64,000 nt of DNA from an uncultured Clostridium sp. (GCA_900553015.1 USBY01000004.1:1-64000), one strand, 5' to 3'. Counted from the stretch's first letter, positions 26,726-36,058 are shown. The notes: a model not told the origin generated them from the letters alone. Program-made: numbers and translations.

Positions 26726-26781
26726 TTTTCCTTGACTAAAGTACGCAAAAAGGCCAATAATATAATCAGGGAGGATTTATA

Positions 26782-27636
26782 ATGAATAATAAGTATAAAA
26801 TTGTTTTTATAGATATAGACGGGACATTAGTTAATGACGAAAAAATGGTGCCAGAAGAAAATATAAAGATAATAAAAGCATTAAAGAAAAACGGAATAGA
26901 AGTAGTATTAGCATCAGGCAGACCATATCATAGTATTGAAAAATACAGTAATCAGGTAGGAGCTGTACCATATATTATTGGCTCTAATGGTGGTATAGTA
27001 GCAAATTTTGTAGAAGATAAGAAAATATTTAGCACCAATATAGAAAAAGATAGTGCATTAGAAATAGCTAAACTAATAAAAGATAATAATATATATTTCA
27101 CAGTTACTATTTCTGGCAATTTGATTGTAGAAGATGAACAATATAGTATGACAAAAGAAAATAGAAATGAACTTATATTAGTAAATTCATTAGAAGAATA
27201 TTTAGAAACAAATGATGCACCAGTTATAAAATTTAGTCTTATGGATGATAAAAAAGAAAATCTTCAAAAAGTTAGAAAAATAGTATTAGATAGATTTAAT
27301 ATAGATGCAACAGAAGTTGATGAATTTATGATTCCTAAAAAATATAGAAAAGCAGAAAATAATTATAAGCTTCCATATGTAATGGATATTATGCCAAAAG
27401 GAATAAGCAAGGCGAAAGCTATAGAAGAATTATGCAAATATTTAGGGATAGAATTAGCTCAAACGGTTGTATTTGGTGATGGCTTAAATGATATAGAAAT
27501 GTTTAATGTTGGAGGTTACAAAGTAGCAATGGGAAATGCTGCAAACCAAATAAAAGAACTAGCAGATGTAGTTACAAAAACAAACAACGAAGCTGGAGTA
27601 GCATATGAACTAAATAAAATTTTTGATATAGAATAG
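26782..27636 (+). CDS. Cof-type HAD-IIB family hydrolase
   Basis: This 284-residue phosphatase has all HAD motifs: FIDIDGTLVNDEK near residue 10, VLASGRPY near 47, a C2 cap domain, KGISKAKAIEELCKYL, and GDGLNDIEMF. Cof-type enzymes dephosphorylate sugar phosphates, pyridoxal phosphate or FMN with broad specificity. It follows a GGGAGG site, lies 21 bases before lgt and is probably co-transcribed with it. Confidence 0.9.
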   Translation: MNNKYKIVFIDIDGTLVNDEKMVPEENIKIIKALKKNGIEVVLASGRPYHSIEKYSNQVGAVPYIIGSNGGIVANFVEDKKIFSTNIEKDSALEIAKLIKDNNIYFTVTISGNLIVEDEQYSMTKENRNELILVNSLEEYLETNDAPVIKFSLMDDKKENLQKVRKIVLDRFNIDATEVDEFMIPKKYRKAENNYKLPYVMDIMPKGISKAKAIEELCKYLGIELAQTVVFGDGLNDIEMFNVGGYKVAMGNAANQIKELADVVTKTNNEAGVAYELNKIFDIE

Positions 27637-27657
27637 ATTATATAAAGGAGAAAATTA

Positions 27658-28470
27658 ATGACTAATATTACATTTCCAGCTTTTAATATAAATCTAAGTA
27701 TTTCTAGAACAGCATTTACAATTGGTGGTATACATATATACTGGTATGCTATTTTTATAGCTGTAGCTATTTTAATTGCAATATTAGCTTTAAAAAAAGA
27801 TTGTAAAAAATACAATATAAAATACAATGATATATTAGAATTAATGATACTTATACTACCAATAGCAATTATATGTGCTAGATTATACTATGTCATTTTC
27901 AATATGCAATATTATTTAAATAATCCTAGTGAAATCATAAATATAAGAAATGGTGGACTTGCAATCTATGGAGGAATAATAGGTGGAGCCATAACAACTA
28001 TTATATTTTGCAAAATTAAGAAAATAAAGATATTAGACATGTTTGATATGATAGTTCCATACTTAAGCTTAGGACAAGCAATTGGAAGATGGGGAAACTT
28101 TATTAATGGCGAAGCACATGGAACAACAACTAATAGTATTTTTAGAATGGGAATTATAGAAAATGGTATATATATGGAAGTACATCCAACGTTTTTATAT
28201 GAATCCATATGTACTTTAATTATATTTTTTATATTAATGTATCTAAAAAATCATAGAAAATTTGCAGGACAATTAACTATTGTATACTTATTATTGTATT
28301 CTGTAATTAGAATAATAATAGAGGGTTTAAGAACAGACAGTTTAATGATGGGAGACATAAAGATATCCCAATTAATTTCGATTATCATATTTTTAGTAGT
28401 AATATTTATATTGATATATAATTATAAAATCAAAAAGAAAATTAAGCTGTTAGAAGAAAAAAATAATTAA
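27658..28470 (+). CDS. lgt: prolipoprotein diacylglyceryl transferase
   Basis: This 270-residue polytopic membrane enzyme moves diacylglycerol from phosphatidylglycerol to the lipobox cysteine of prelipoproteins. Conserved blocks are visible: IHIYWYAIFIA near the start, RNGGLAIYGGIIGG in the middle, GQAIGRWGNFINGEAHG with the catalytic-region Arg, and HPTFLYES. About seven transmembrane helices are seen. A terminator follows. Confidence 0.95.
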   Translation: MTNITFPAFNINLSISRTAFTIGGIHIYWYAIFIAVAILIAILALKKDCKKYNIKYNDILELMILILPIAIICARLYYVIFNMQYYLNNPSEIINIRNGGLAIYGGIIGGAITTIIFCKIKKIKILDMFDMIVPYLSLGQAIGRWGNFINGEAHGTTTNSIFRMGIIENGIYMEVHPTFLYESICTLIIFFILMYLKNHRKFAGQLTIVYLLLYSVIRIIIEGLRTDSLMMGDIKISQLISIIIFLVVIFILIYNYKIKKKIKLLEEKNN

Positions 28471-28473
28471 TTT

Positions 28474-28505
28474 AAAAACTATTACGAATAAGTAATAGTT
28501 TTTTC
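28474..28505 (+). terminator. terminator after lgt
   Basis: A 12-bp stem (28474-28485 with 28492-28503) with a 6-nt loop is followed by a T tract. Confidence 0.8.
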
Positions 28506-28507
28506 TA

Positions 28508-28536
28508 TTGCATATCATTTTTTTATATGATAATAT
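28508..28536 (+). promoter_or_regulatory. promoter before the gene at 28559
   Basis: TTGCAT at 28508-28513, a 17-base spacer and TAATAT at 28531-28536. It rules out a start at 28508 and supports the ATG at 28559. Confidence 0.5.
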
Positions 28537-28558
28537 AAACTCACAAAAGGGAGAATGT

Positions 28559-28957
28559 ATGAAAAAGTTAGTAATATCAGGAAGTGCAAAATTTGAAAAA
28601 GAAATAGAAAAATGGGTAGAATATTTTAAAGAACATAATTATGATGTAATTAAATATCCACAAAAAATAGATCAATCAAACGAATTAATATATAAAAATG
28701 TATATATTAATTTTTATAATGCCTTAGAAGAAGCAGATTTTTTATTTGTATTAAACGAAGAGAAAAATGGCATAAAAGGATATGTTGGTCCACAAGTTTA
28801 TGCAGAAATGAGCTATATAATAGTACAAAATATATTACAAAATAGAAATAAAACTATTTGGATTTTAAACGAGCCATCAAAAGAGGTTTCAAGTTATAAT
28901 GAATTAAATAATTTTATAAAATTGGGATGGATAAAGTTATTTAAACCAAAAGATTAA
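28559..28957 (+). CDS. nucleoside 2-deoxyribosyltransferase-like protein
   Basis: This 132-residue protein resembles the small Rossmann-like fold of nucleoside 2-deoxyribosyltransferases. It has KKLVISGSAKFEKEIEKWVEYF at the start, YNALEEADFLFVLNEEKNGIKGYVGPQVYAEM with the usual late Glu, and a final tail. That family swaps bases between deoxynucleosides or hydrolyses them. The catalytic Glu is not certain here. The ATG has GGGAG upstream and follows a promoter. Confidence 0.65.
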   Translation: MKKLVISGSAKFEKEIEKWVEYFKEHNYDVIKYPQKIDQSNELIYKNVYINFYNALEEADFLFVLNEEKNGIKGYVGPQVYAEMSYIIVQNILQNRNKTIWILNEPSKEVSSYNELNNFIKLGWIKLFKPKD

Positions 28958-29039
28958 TGTAATATATTATCCAATATAAAAAGATTTTTGGTGTGTCAAA
29001 TCATAGTTCTTAGGCATATATATCAAGTATTATATTTAC

Positions 29040-29067
29040 AAAAGAGGAACTATTTAGTTCCTCTTTT
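29040..29067 (+). terminator. intrinsic terminator
   Basis: AAAAGAGGAACTA at 29040-29052 pairs with its complement at 29055-29067, ending in TTTT. It closes the unit of the gene at 28559. Confidence 0.8.
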
Positions 29068-29110
29068 ATGCTAATATACTAATTGCACCAAAATAGATAG
29101 GAGTGATTTT

Positions 29111-29764
29111 ATGAAGCTAATTTTAATAAGACATGGACAAACCCAGGGAAATATTTTAAATGAGCAAGGAATTAACCTATTTACAGGGGCATTAAATAAC
29201 AAATGTACAGATTTAACCGAAAAAGGGATAGAAGCTGCCAAAAAATTAAAGGACAATCCAATTATTAAGGAGATTACTAAGGTTTATTGTTCAGACTTAA
29301 AAAGAGCTATAGATACAGCAAAACTTGCAAAACCGGGTTATAAACTTCATATAGATAAACGTTTAAGAGAAAGAAGTTTGGGCGATTTTGAAGGAAAGTA
29401 TCCAGAAGATTTAGAAGGTTATGAAAACTATAAAAAATACTTTACAGATGAAAATTATAAAAAATTTAGAAGAGATTTTATTCAAAAAGCTCCAAACGGA
29501 GAAAGTTATACAGATGTAATAGAAAGAACAAAAGATTTTTTAGATTCATTAAACATTGATGAAGATATAACAATAGGTATATTTGCACATATGCATTGCA
29601 TAAGATGTATCTTCTATAACTTACTTAAATTTGAGTCAAAGGAGAAAATTTTTAATTTAAAGATAGAAAATTGTGAACCATATGTAATAGAAAGAATGCA
29701 TGATAAAAAATTTAAATTAACATCACATAATTTAGATGACTTATTTAATAAAGTATGTTGGTAA
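29111..29764 (+). CDS. histidine phosphatase family protein
   Basis: This 217-residue protein of the phosphoglycerate-mutase-like superfamily has the phospho-histidine motif LIRHGQTQGN at residues 4-13, then VYCSDLKRAIDTA and RERSLGDFEGKYPEDL. The catalytic second histidine is in IFAHMHCIRCI. Members act on phosphorylated sugars, nucleotides or cofactors; the substrate is unknown. It is followed at once by a GNAT gene. A related enzyme lies at 38916. Confidence 0.88.
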   Translation: MKLILIRHGQTQGNILNEQGINLFTGALNNKCTDLTEKGIEAAKKLKDNPIIKEITKVYCSDLKRAIDTAKLAKPGYKLHIDKRLRERSLGDFEGKYPEDLEGYENYKKYFTDENYKKFRRDFIQKAPNGESYTDVIERTKDFLDSLNIDEDITIGIFAHMHCIRCIFYNLLKFESKEKIFNLKIENCEPYVIERMHDKKFKLTSHNLDDLFNKVCW

Positions 29765-29775
29765 AGGGAGAAAGC

Positions 29776-30555
29776 ATGAATAAACAAGATTTAATAGATT
29801 TGCATTTTAAAGGTGCAACAGAATTATATAAATCAGAGTTAATAGAAAAAGACGATTATTATATATTTAGTAATTTACTAATAGATGATCGCTACTGGAA
29901 TATGGGAATTTTAAAAAATTTTGATACAGATATTAATTTAGTTTGGGATAATGTAAAAAAAGAATTACAAAAAAGAAATAGAAATCCAGAAATCTATATT
30001 ATTCCATATAAAGATTATAAGATTAATAAAGAATTTAAGCTACTATATACTGATGTTTGGATGGTTGAAAGTGATTTAGAGAATTTTAACAAATATAAAA
30101 GTAAAATAGATGTTGATTTTGGAATAGTACCAGATAATTTAAAAGAGAGCTTTGTTAAAGCTGTTATGGACGGATTCTCTGGAGAAGACCCAGAAGATCC
30201 TTATGAAGCTGTAAATGATGGATATGGAACCGCTTTATATAATAGTTTTCAAAATTTAGAAAGTGAATATAAAAGTATACATTATGCTGGAAAATATAAT
30301 AGGGAAATAGTATCAACTGCAACAGTTGTATATAAAGGAGAAAATGCAATAATTTATAATGTAACAACCAAAAAACAATATCAGAAAATGGGAATATGTA
30401 AAGAGATGATGTCATATATAATTTCTGATTTAAGAGAAAAGGGAGTAAAAAATGTTTGTGTGCAAACCGAACAAGGATATTATACAGAAAAGGCATATGC
30501 CAATATGGGGTTTAAAGAGATAATGCTAGGAAGAGTTTTTGTTAAAGATAATTAA
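29776..30555 (+). CDS. GNAT family N-acetyltransferase
   Basis: This 259-residue protein has an extra N-terminal domain and a C-terminal GNAT fold. The acetyl-CoA site is NVTTKKQYQKMGICKEMM at about residues 193-210, followed by CVQTEQGYYTEKAYANMGF. The ATG at 29776 has AAAGGGAG upstream; the frame seven codons longer would start inside the previous gene without a site. The acceptor is unknown. Confidence 0.82.
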   Translation: MNKQDLIDLHFKGATELYKSELIEKDDYYIFSNLLIDDRYWNMGILKNFDTDINLVWDNVKKELQKRNRNPEIYIIPYKDYKINKEFKLLYTDVWMVESDLENFNKYKSKIDVDFGIVPDNLKESFVKAVMDGFSGEDPEDPYEAVNDGYGTALYNSFQNLESEYKSIHYAGKYNREIVSTATVVYKGENAIIYNVTTKKQYQKMGICKEMMSYIISDLREKGVKNVCVQTEQGYYTEKAYANMGFKEIMLGRVFVKDN

Positions 30556-30572
30556 TTTTTAAAGGAGTTTTT

Positions 30573-31022
30573 ATGATAGTTGAAAATAAATATTTTGAAG
30601 AGATTAAAAGAATTTGGAAGGATAATCACAATGGTTTTATTTCAAAAGAGAGTAATGAAATGCTAATAAATAACAAGGATATATTAAAGATAGTGTATTT
30701 AGAAAATAATGTACCAGCTGGATATGTTGCAGTATATACAAAAGATGATTTTTGTAAGTTAGAAGATTTTCCAGACAAAATAGATAGAAATGGGAAGGTT
30801 TCTTATATATGGGAAATTGTAACTGACAAAAAATATATGGGAAAAGGAATTGCAAGTAAACTTATGCAATATGTGTTGGAAAAATTTAAAGGATATAAAA
30901 TTTATAGCTGTATTGCAAAAGAAAATATACCATCACTAAAATTACATGAAAAATATGGTTTTAAAGAGGCATATCAATTTACAAAAGATAAAGAACAAAT
31001 AATGTTAGTAAAAAGCAATTAA
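30573..31022 (+). CDS. GNAT family N-acetyltransferase
   Basis: This 149-residue single-domain GNAT has the core YIWEIVTDKKYMGKGIASKLM (shown in part; the GKGIAS loop is near residues 90-95) and ENIPSLKLHEKYGFKEAY. AAAGGAG precedes the ATG. It probably acetylates a small molecule or an amino group of a peptide; no specificity can be read. Confidence 0.83.
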   Translation: MIVENKYFEEIKRIWKDNHNGFISKESNEMLINNKDILKIVYLENNVPAGYVAVYTKDDFCKLEDFPDKIDRNGKVSYIWEIVTDKKYMGKGIASKLMQYVLEKFKGYKIYSCIAKENIPSLKLHEKYGFKEAYQFTKDKEQIMLVKSN

Positions 31023-31081
31023 TTTAATTATTTAATATAGTTCTGCAGTATAAAAAATATGAAAGTAAAGGGAGTAATAAA

Positions 31082-31561
31082 ATGGATATTGAAATTTTAA
31101 AAGAATATGTAAAAATTAAACATGAAGGACAAAAAAGAAAACAAGGAACACCATACTATTTGCATCCATTTGCGGTTGCAGATATATTAAAAGAAAAGGG
31201 ATTTAATGATGATTACCAAGCTGCAGGATTATTACATGATACATTAGAAGATACAAATGCAACAAAAGAAGAAATCTTGAAATTGAGCAATAAAGAAGTT
31301 TTAGACACAGTGGTGTTACTAACAAAAGAAAAAGGATACAAAATGCAAGATTATTATAATAGAATAAAAAATAATGATATGGCAAAAATGGTAAAATTAG
31401 CAGATCGATATCATAATTTAAGTGAAAGTACGATGACAAATATTTTATTTAAGAAAAAATATATAAAAGAGACAGAAGATTGGTATATAAAAATGGCTGA
31501 AGGAACATGCTTTGAAGAAGATATAAAACAAGCATTAGATAATTTAATAAAAAGTTTATAA
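31082..31561 (+). CDS. HD domain protein, SpoT/Mesh1-like
   Basis: This 159-residue protein matches the hydrolase domain of RelA/SpoT enzymes. It has GTPYYLHPFAVADIL, GLLHDTLEDTNATKEEI with the HD pair near residue 51, and MVKLADRYHNL near 100. No synthetase or TGS/ACT domain is present. It is the size of Mesh1-type small alarmone hydrolases, so (p)ppGpp or NADPH hydrolysis is possible. The substrate cannot be decided from sequence. Confidence 0.8.
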   Translation: MDIEILKEYVKIKHEGQKRKQGTPYYLHPFAVADILKEKGFNDDYQAAGLLHDTLEDTNATKEEILKLSNKEVLDTVVLLTKEKGYKMQDYYNRIKNNDMAKMVKLADRYHNLSESTMTNILFKKKYIKETEDWYIKMAEGTCFEEDIKQALDNLIKSL

Positions 31562-31595
31562 ATTACTTTGATATGAAGAAAGTGGAGAAATAATT

Positions 31596-32009
31596 ATGAA
31601 AAAATTAAATGTAATAATAGTTTTTAATAAAGAAGAAGATAAAATTTTAATGTGTAGAAGAACTAAAGAACCCTATAAAGGTAAATTAAATCTTGTTGGT
31701 GGAAAAGTAGAAAAGGATGAAGATGAATTACAAGCAGCATATAGAGAATTAGAAGAAGAAACTGCCATTACAAGAGATGATATAAAATTAATAAATGTTA
31801 TGAATTTTGAGTATAAATTACAAGATATGGAATTGGAAGTCTATGCAGGCAAATTAAATAAAGAAGTTAATCTAGTAGAAGAGATTAATAAACTACTTTG
31901 GGTAGATAAAAACGACAACTTTTTTGACATAGATAAATATGCTGGAGAAGGGAATATAGGTCATATGCTAAGACAAGTAGAAATTTATAAAGATGAAATT
32001 TTAAAATAG
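31596..32009 (+). CDS. Nudix hydrolase
   Basis: This 137-residue Nudix protein has the full box at about residues 33-55: GGKVEKDEDELQAAYRELEE, then ET. The Glu residues bind the catalytic divalent metal. The start VIIVFNKEEDKILMCRRTK resembles MutT/8-oxo-dGTPase-like housekeeping enzymes. Substrate unknown. It ends eight bases before the MBL-fold gene. Confidence 0.88.
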   Translation: MKKLNVIIVFNKEEDKILMCRRTKEPYKGKLNLVGGKVEKDEDELQAAYRELEEETAITRDDIKLINVMNFEYKLQDMELEVYAGKLNKEVNLVEEINKLLWVDKNDNFFDIDKYAGEGNIGHMLRQVEIYKDEILK

Positions 32010-32017
32010 GAGGAAAT

Positions 32018-32821
32018 ATGGAAAGAATATTAGTTTTAGGGACAGGGGCAGGAATGTCAACAAACTGTTATAATGCCTGTTTTTTATTAGAGAATAATGA
32101 AAAATATTTATTAGTAGATACTGGTATGGGAATAGGTGTTTTAAAACAAATTAAAGATGTAGGAGTAAATATTACCAAAATACATGATGTATTTATCTCT
32201 CACAAACATATTGATCATTTATTGGGAATATTTCCTATTATAAGAATGATAACAAGCCTTATGGGTGCAGGAGTATATGAAGGTGAATTACATATATACT
32301 GTGACAAAGAAATAAAAGAATTAGTAGACAATTTCTTTATACCAACATCATATCCTCATCTTATAAAAATGTATAATGAACGTGTTGTTTTCCATGACTT
32401 ACATAATAATGAAAAATTTAATATTATAGGATACGAAGTTGAGGCTTTAGATATGTATAGTGCAGAATGTAATCAATTTGGATTTCAAACAATATTAAAC
32501 AATGGAAAAACATTAACATTCATGGGAGATGTACCATGTAATGAAAAATTACACGATAAAATAAGAAATACAGATTGGGTATTGCATGAAGTATTTTGTT
32601 TAGAATCAGAAGAGGCAAAATTTAAAGCAAGAGAGAAATGCCATTCTACTGTTAAAGATGTTACAGAAAAAATGGAAATGCTTAATGTAAAAAATTTAGT
32701 AATGTGGCATACAATGGACAACAATATACCACAAAGAAAAGAACTTTATACAAAAGAAGCAAAAGAGTTTTTCAGCGGAAACGTGTATGTACCAAACGAT
32801 TTGGAGAAAATTGAACTTTAA
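32018..32821 (+). CDS. MBL-fold metallohydrolase (RNase Z-like)
   Basis: This 267-residue metallo-beta-lactamase-fold protein has the metal motif SHKHIDHLLG (HxHxDH) near residue 66, a late metal Asp in TFMGDVPCN and His in VMWHTMDN. It starts with VLGTGAGMSTNCYNACF. It resembles RNase Z/ElaC-like proteins but lacks a clear exosite, so it may act on nucleotides or other phosphodiesters. Its stop codon lies in a dispersed hairpin repeat. Confidence 0.83.
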   Translation: MERILVLGTGAGMSTNCYNACFLLENNEKYLLVDTGMGIGVLKQIKDVGVNITKIHDVFISHKHIDHLLGIFPIIRMITSLMGAGVYEGELHIYCDKEIKELVDNFFIPTSYPHLIKMYNERVVFHDLHNNEKFNIIGYEVEALDMYSAECNQFGFQTILNNGKTLTFMGDVPCNEKLHDKIRNTDWVLHEVFCLESEEAKFKAREKCHSTVKDVTEKMEMLNVKNLVMWHTMDNNIPQRKELYTKEAKEFFSGNVYVPNDLEKIEL

Positions 32822-32838
32822 GCTCCGTCCCTAAAGTT
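32814..32838 (+). repeat. dispersed hairpin repeat, copy 2
   Basis: AACTTTA at 32814-32820 and TAAAGTT at 32832-32838 enclose the loop AGCTCCGTCCC. The core is identical to the right-hand copy at 46353-46381. It overlaps the stop codon of the MBL-fold gene. Confidence 0.65.
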
Positions 32839-32854
32839 AAGTAAGGAGGATAAT

Positions 32855-33304
32855 ATGGAAGCATTAATTAATAATATTAAAGAAAATGCAAAGATAACTA
32901 TAAATGGAAAAGAATATATTGTTAAAACGAAAACTCTATATGGAATTGAAGAAGACACAGAAACATATTATTATAAATGCATTATGAATACAGGAGATAC
33001 ATTGGTGATAATTCCAGACGATAATTTACTTTATATTGGCAAAGAAATAGAAGGTATGAAATATGAAAGACCAGAGGAAAATGCTTTAAAATATAATGGA
33101 AAAACATTTAATAAAACGGGAGATGGAAATCAATTTATTAAAAACATAGAATTTGGCACAGATGTTGAAGGAAAATGTGTTTTTGAAGATTTTGAAAGTC
33201 AAGATCAAATAATTAGTTTAGGATATTTACCAGACGAAGACAAAAGAGCAGATATTTTAGCAGATATAATTGATATTAATGATATAAAGATTAGTAAGGA
33301 GTAA
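32855..33304 (+). CDS. hypothetical protein (possible DUF4178-like)
   Basis: This 149-residue protein appears beta-rich and acidic. It contains ITINGKEYIVKTKTLYGIEEDTETYYYK and EFGTDVEGKCVFEDFES (shown in part). The opening strands vaguely resemble DUF4178 domains, but the match is weak. AAGGAGG precedes the ATG. It ends two bases before the HAD gene at 33307, so the pair is probably translated together. No function is claimed. Confidence 0.6.
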   Translation: MEALINNIKENAKITINGKEYIVKTKTLYGIEEDTETYYYKCIMNTGDTLVIIPDDNLLYIGKEIEGMKYERPEENALKYNGKTFNKTGDGNQFIKNIEFGTDVEGKCVFEDFESQDQIISLGYLPDEDKRADILADIIDINDIKISKE

Positions 33305-33306
33305 AT

Positions 33307-34035
33307 ATGTTTAAAGATAAAAAAGTTATTATATTTGATATGGATGGAACACTAATAGATTCTGTTGGTATGTGGAATAAGACAGATGAAACTTTAATTA
33401 AAAAATTTACCAATAAAAGTATAGATGAATTTTTTTCAGAAAACGATATACAAGCTAAAGATATAGGACAAATGAGAGATAGTATATTAGCTAAATGTAA
33501 AAGTGGAGATATATATTTAGAATATTGTAGTTGGTTAAAAGAAAAGTTTAAAACCGATATTCCAGCAGAAGAAATATTAAAATCAAGATGGAATATTGCA
33601 AATGAATATATTATTAATGAAGTAGATTATAAAGAAGATGCTGATATATTATTAAAAAAATTAAAAGAAAAGGGATATATATTGGCATTAGCAACAACTA
33701 CAACAAAAGATAGATTGGATATATACAGAAAAAAATTAAAAAAGGCAGATATAGGTGAAATTTTTACAGTTATTCTAAGTAAAGAAGCTGTAGAACATAA
33801 AAAACCTAGTCCAGAAATACATAATAAAATAATGAAAAAGTTAAATGTAACACCAGAAGAATGTTTAGTTATAGAAGATGCATTAATTGGTGTACAAGCA
33901 GCTAAAAATGCAGGAATCGAAGTAGTAAATATGTATGATAAATATTCAGACTCAGAAAGAGAAGAAATTAATAAATTATCAGACTACAAGGTTAAAAATT
34001 TTAAAGAATTAATAGATATTTTAGATAGGGGATAA
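33307..34035 (+). CDS. HAD-IA family hydrolase (beta-phosphoglucomutase-like)
   Basis: This 242-residue protein has motif I IIFDMDGTLIDSVGMWNKTD (Asp nucleophile near residue 10), motif II ALATTTTKDR near residue 127, and motifs III-IV HKKPSPEIHNKIM and LVIEDALIGVQAAKNAG. It belongs to the phosphatase/mutase branch (GPH, YcjU-like). Substrate unknown. Its stop codon overlaps a dispersed hairpin repeat that may serve as terminator. Confidence 0.9.
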   Translation: MFKDKKVIIFDMDGTLIDSVGMWNKTDETLIKKFTNKSIDEFFSENDIQAKDIGQMRDSILAKCKSGDIYLEYCSWLKEKFKTDIPAEEILKSRWNIANEYIINEVDYKEDADILLKKLKEKGYILALATTTTKDRLDIYRKKLKKADIGEIFTVILSKEAVEHKKPSPEIHNKIMKKLNVTPEECLVIEDALIGVQAAKNAGIEVVNMYDKYSDSEREEINKLSDYKVKNFKELIDILDRG

Positions 34036-34062
34036 TAGGGACGTTCCTTAAATCCCTATTAT
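34032..34062 (+). repeat. dispersed hairpin repeat, copy 3
   Basis: A perfect 10-bp stem, ATAATAGGGA at 34032-34041 with TCCCTATTAT at 34053-34062, encloses CGTTCCTTAAA. The GGGACGTTCC core is shared with the copies at 36024 and 45242. Confidence 0.7.
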
Positions 34063-34104
34063 GCAAAAAATAGTATTAACAAAGTTTTGATAGGAGATAT
34101 AGTA

Positions 34105-34548
34105 ATGGATATAGTTGCGGGTTGCATTTTGAAAAAAGATAATAAAATTTTAATGGTACAAGAGGCAAAAGAAAAGTATTATGGACAATGGAATTTTCCG
34201 GCAGGACATGTAGAAGAAGGGGAAAATATATTAGAAGGTGCTATTCGTGAAGTAAAAGAAGAAACAGGATGTGATGTTAAATTAACAGGAGTATTGCCAA
34301 TGAAAGTAGTGTATCAGAAAGGTGCTCCAACATTAATTGTAGAATTTACAGCAGAAGTAGTAAATGAAACCATAAAAATTGATAAAAATGAAATTTTAGA
34401 TGTTAAATGGATTCAAATAGAAGAAATCAAAAACATGGATGAAAAAACTTTAAGAGCGATAGAAACTAATAAAGCGACATTTCAGGATTTCATAAACAAT
34501 AAAATTTATCCGTTAGATATCTTTGACACAAGAAAATATATACTATAA
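34105..34548 (+). CDS. Nudix hydrolase
   Basis: This 147-residue Nudix protein has the box GHVEEGENILEGAIREVKEE followed by TG at about residues 32-54, with conserved REVKEET metal ligands. The preceding YYGQWNFPAG is typical. It resembles NADH pyrophosphatase- or dATPase-like members; the exact substrate is unknown. The ATG at 34105 has AGGAG eight bases upstream; a TTG at 34087 would precede that site. Confidence 0.88.
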   Translation: MDIVAGCILKKDNKILMVQEAKEKYYGQWNFPAGHVEEGENILEGAIREVKEETGCDVKLTGVLPMKVVYQKGAPTLIVEFTAEVVNETIKIDKNEILDVKWIQIEEIKNMDEKTLRAIETNKATFQDFINNKIYPLDIFDTRKYIL

Positions 34549-34571
34549 TCAAAAGGGGAGAAATAATAATC

Positions 34572-35129
34572 ATGTTAGAATTAGTAACACCAACAATGGA
34601 ATACAAAGAAAAAGCAATAGATTTTATAAACGAATTTTATGAATATAAATCAGATATAAATGGAACAGGAGGATTATATAGATATTTAGATGACTATGAA
34701 GGTTGGCTAAAAAAATTAGAGGAAGACAAAAACCGTCCCGTAACAGAAGAAAAAGTGCCAGCAGAAACATTTTTCTTAGTAAGAAAAGAAGATGATAAAA
34801 TAGTTGGTATGATTAATATTCGTTTAGCTTTAAATGAGAAATTTAGAAAAATAAATGGAAATATAGGATATTCCATCAGACCAACCGAAAGAAGAAAAGG
34901 ATATAATAATATAAATCTATATTTAGGATTAAAAAAATGTAAAGAACATGGAATAAAAGAAGCTTTACTAACAGTGGATAAGGATAACGTAGGTTCTAAA
35001 AAAACAATATTAAGATTTAATCCAAGATTTGAAAGAGAATATTATGATGAAGAAACACATAAATGTATAATTCAATTATATTGGATAGATGTAGAAAAAG
35101 GAATTGAATTATGGAAAAGTGAACATTAA
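34572..35129 (+). CDS. GNAT family N-acetyltransferase
   Basis: This 185-residue GNAT has IVGMINIRLALN and GNIGYSIRPTERRKGYNNIN (RRKGYN is the acetyl-CoA loop near residues 109-114), then ALLTVDKDNVGSKKTILRF. This arrangement matches the acetyltransferase subgroup that often lies by Nudix genes. Substrate unknown. A GGGGAG site lies about a dozen bases upstream. Confidence 0.82.
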   Translation: MLELVTPTMEYKEKAIDFINEFYEYKSDINGTGGLYRYLDDYEGWLKKLEEDKNRPVTEEKVPAETFFLVRKEDDKIVGMINIRLALNEKFRKINGNIGYSIRPTERRKGYNNINLYLGLKKCKEHGIKEALLTVDKDNVGSKKTILRFNPRFEREYYDEETHKCIIQLYWIDVEKGIELWKSEH

Positions 35130-35139
35130 GGAGGAAGAA

Positions 35140-36015
35140 ATGATAGATTTACATATGCATACAGTATATTCTGATGGAGATAAGACTGTAGAAGAAATAT
35201 TAAAATTATGTGAAGAAAAACATTTAGAATATATATCAATTACAGATCATAATAATTGTATGCAATATAAAGATGAGGCTTTTAATAAAAATATTTTTTC
35301 TGGAAAAGTAATAAAAGGAGTAGAATTACAAGGCTCAGTACTTAATAAGTGTATAGAGATATTAGCATATGATTATAATATAGATATTTTATCTGAATGG
35401 ATTAATAAATATTTTTCGGAAGAAAAATTAAGAGAGAGAAGAAACAATCAAAAAGTAAGATTTTTAGAAATTTGTGATAAGAATGGACTAAAATATGATG
35501 AAAGTAAAATAATTTATCCTAAGAAGGTTACAGCTTTTATAGAAAGATCTATATATGATGAAATAATAAGATATGAAGAAAATCGCGAAAAATTGGGAGA
35601 ATATGCTAAACATTTTGGCTTGTTTTATAGAAAATGTTTAACAAATATAGAAAGTCCATTTTATATGAATTATACAATAGATTATCCTACATATGAAGAA
35701 ATAGTTGATAGTATTCATATGGCAGGAGGAAAAGCATTTTTGGCACATCCATTTGAGTACAAATTTAATAATACTTTAGAATTTATAGATGAAATACGAA
35801 AAATAAGAGAACTTGATGGAATAGAATGCTATCATCCTTCAGCAGAAGAAGATAATAGAATTAATATTTTAAAGGAATATGCAAATAAAAATAATTTATA
35901 TATTAGTGGTGGAAGTGACTATCATGGAAGTCCAAAACCAGACATAGAAATAGGGTCTGGGAAAGGTAGTTTACAAATTCCTAAAGATATTATAGAGAAA
36001 TGGCATAGGGATTAA
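35140..36015 (+). CDS. PHP domain-containing phosphoesterase
   Basis: This 291-residue protein has the four PHP motifs: MIDLHMHTVYSDGDKT at the start, ITDHNN near residue 38, FLAHPFE and GGSDYHGSPKP. These histidines and aspartates form a trinuclear metal site. Stand-alone PHP proteins include 3',5'-nucleoside bisphosphate phosphatases and RNase AM-like enzymes. The ATG at 35140 has AAGGAGG upstream. A second PHP protein lies at 43291. Confidence 0.88.
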   Translation: MIDLHMHTVYSDGDKTVEEILKLCEEKHLEYISITDHNNCMQYKDEAFNKNIFSGKVIKGVELQGSVLNKCIEILAYDYNIDILSEWINKYFSEEKLRERRNNQKVRFLEICDKNGLKYDESKIIYPKKVTAFIERSIYDEIIRYEENREKLGEYAKHFGLFYRKCLTNIESPFYMNYTIDYPTYEEIVDSIHMAGGKAFLAHPFEYKFNNTLEFIDEIRKIRELDGIECYHPSAEEDNRINILKEYANKNNLYISGGSDYHGSPKPDIEIGSGKGSLQIPKDIIEKWHRD

Positions 36016-36023
36016 TAAGGACC

Positions 36024-36058
36024 AATCGGGATTTGGGGACGTTCCTATAATCCCGATT
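36024..36058 (+). repeat. dispersed hairpin repeat, copy 4
   Basis: AATCGGGATT at 36024-36033 and AATCCCGATT at 36049-36058 form a perfect 10-bp stem around TGGGGACGTTCCTAT. The stem sequence differs from other copies while the loop core is kept. Confidence 0.7.
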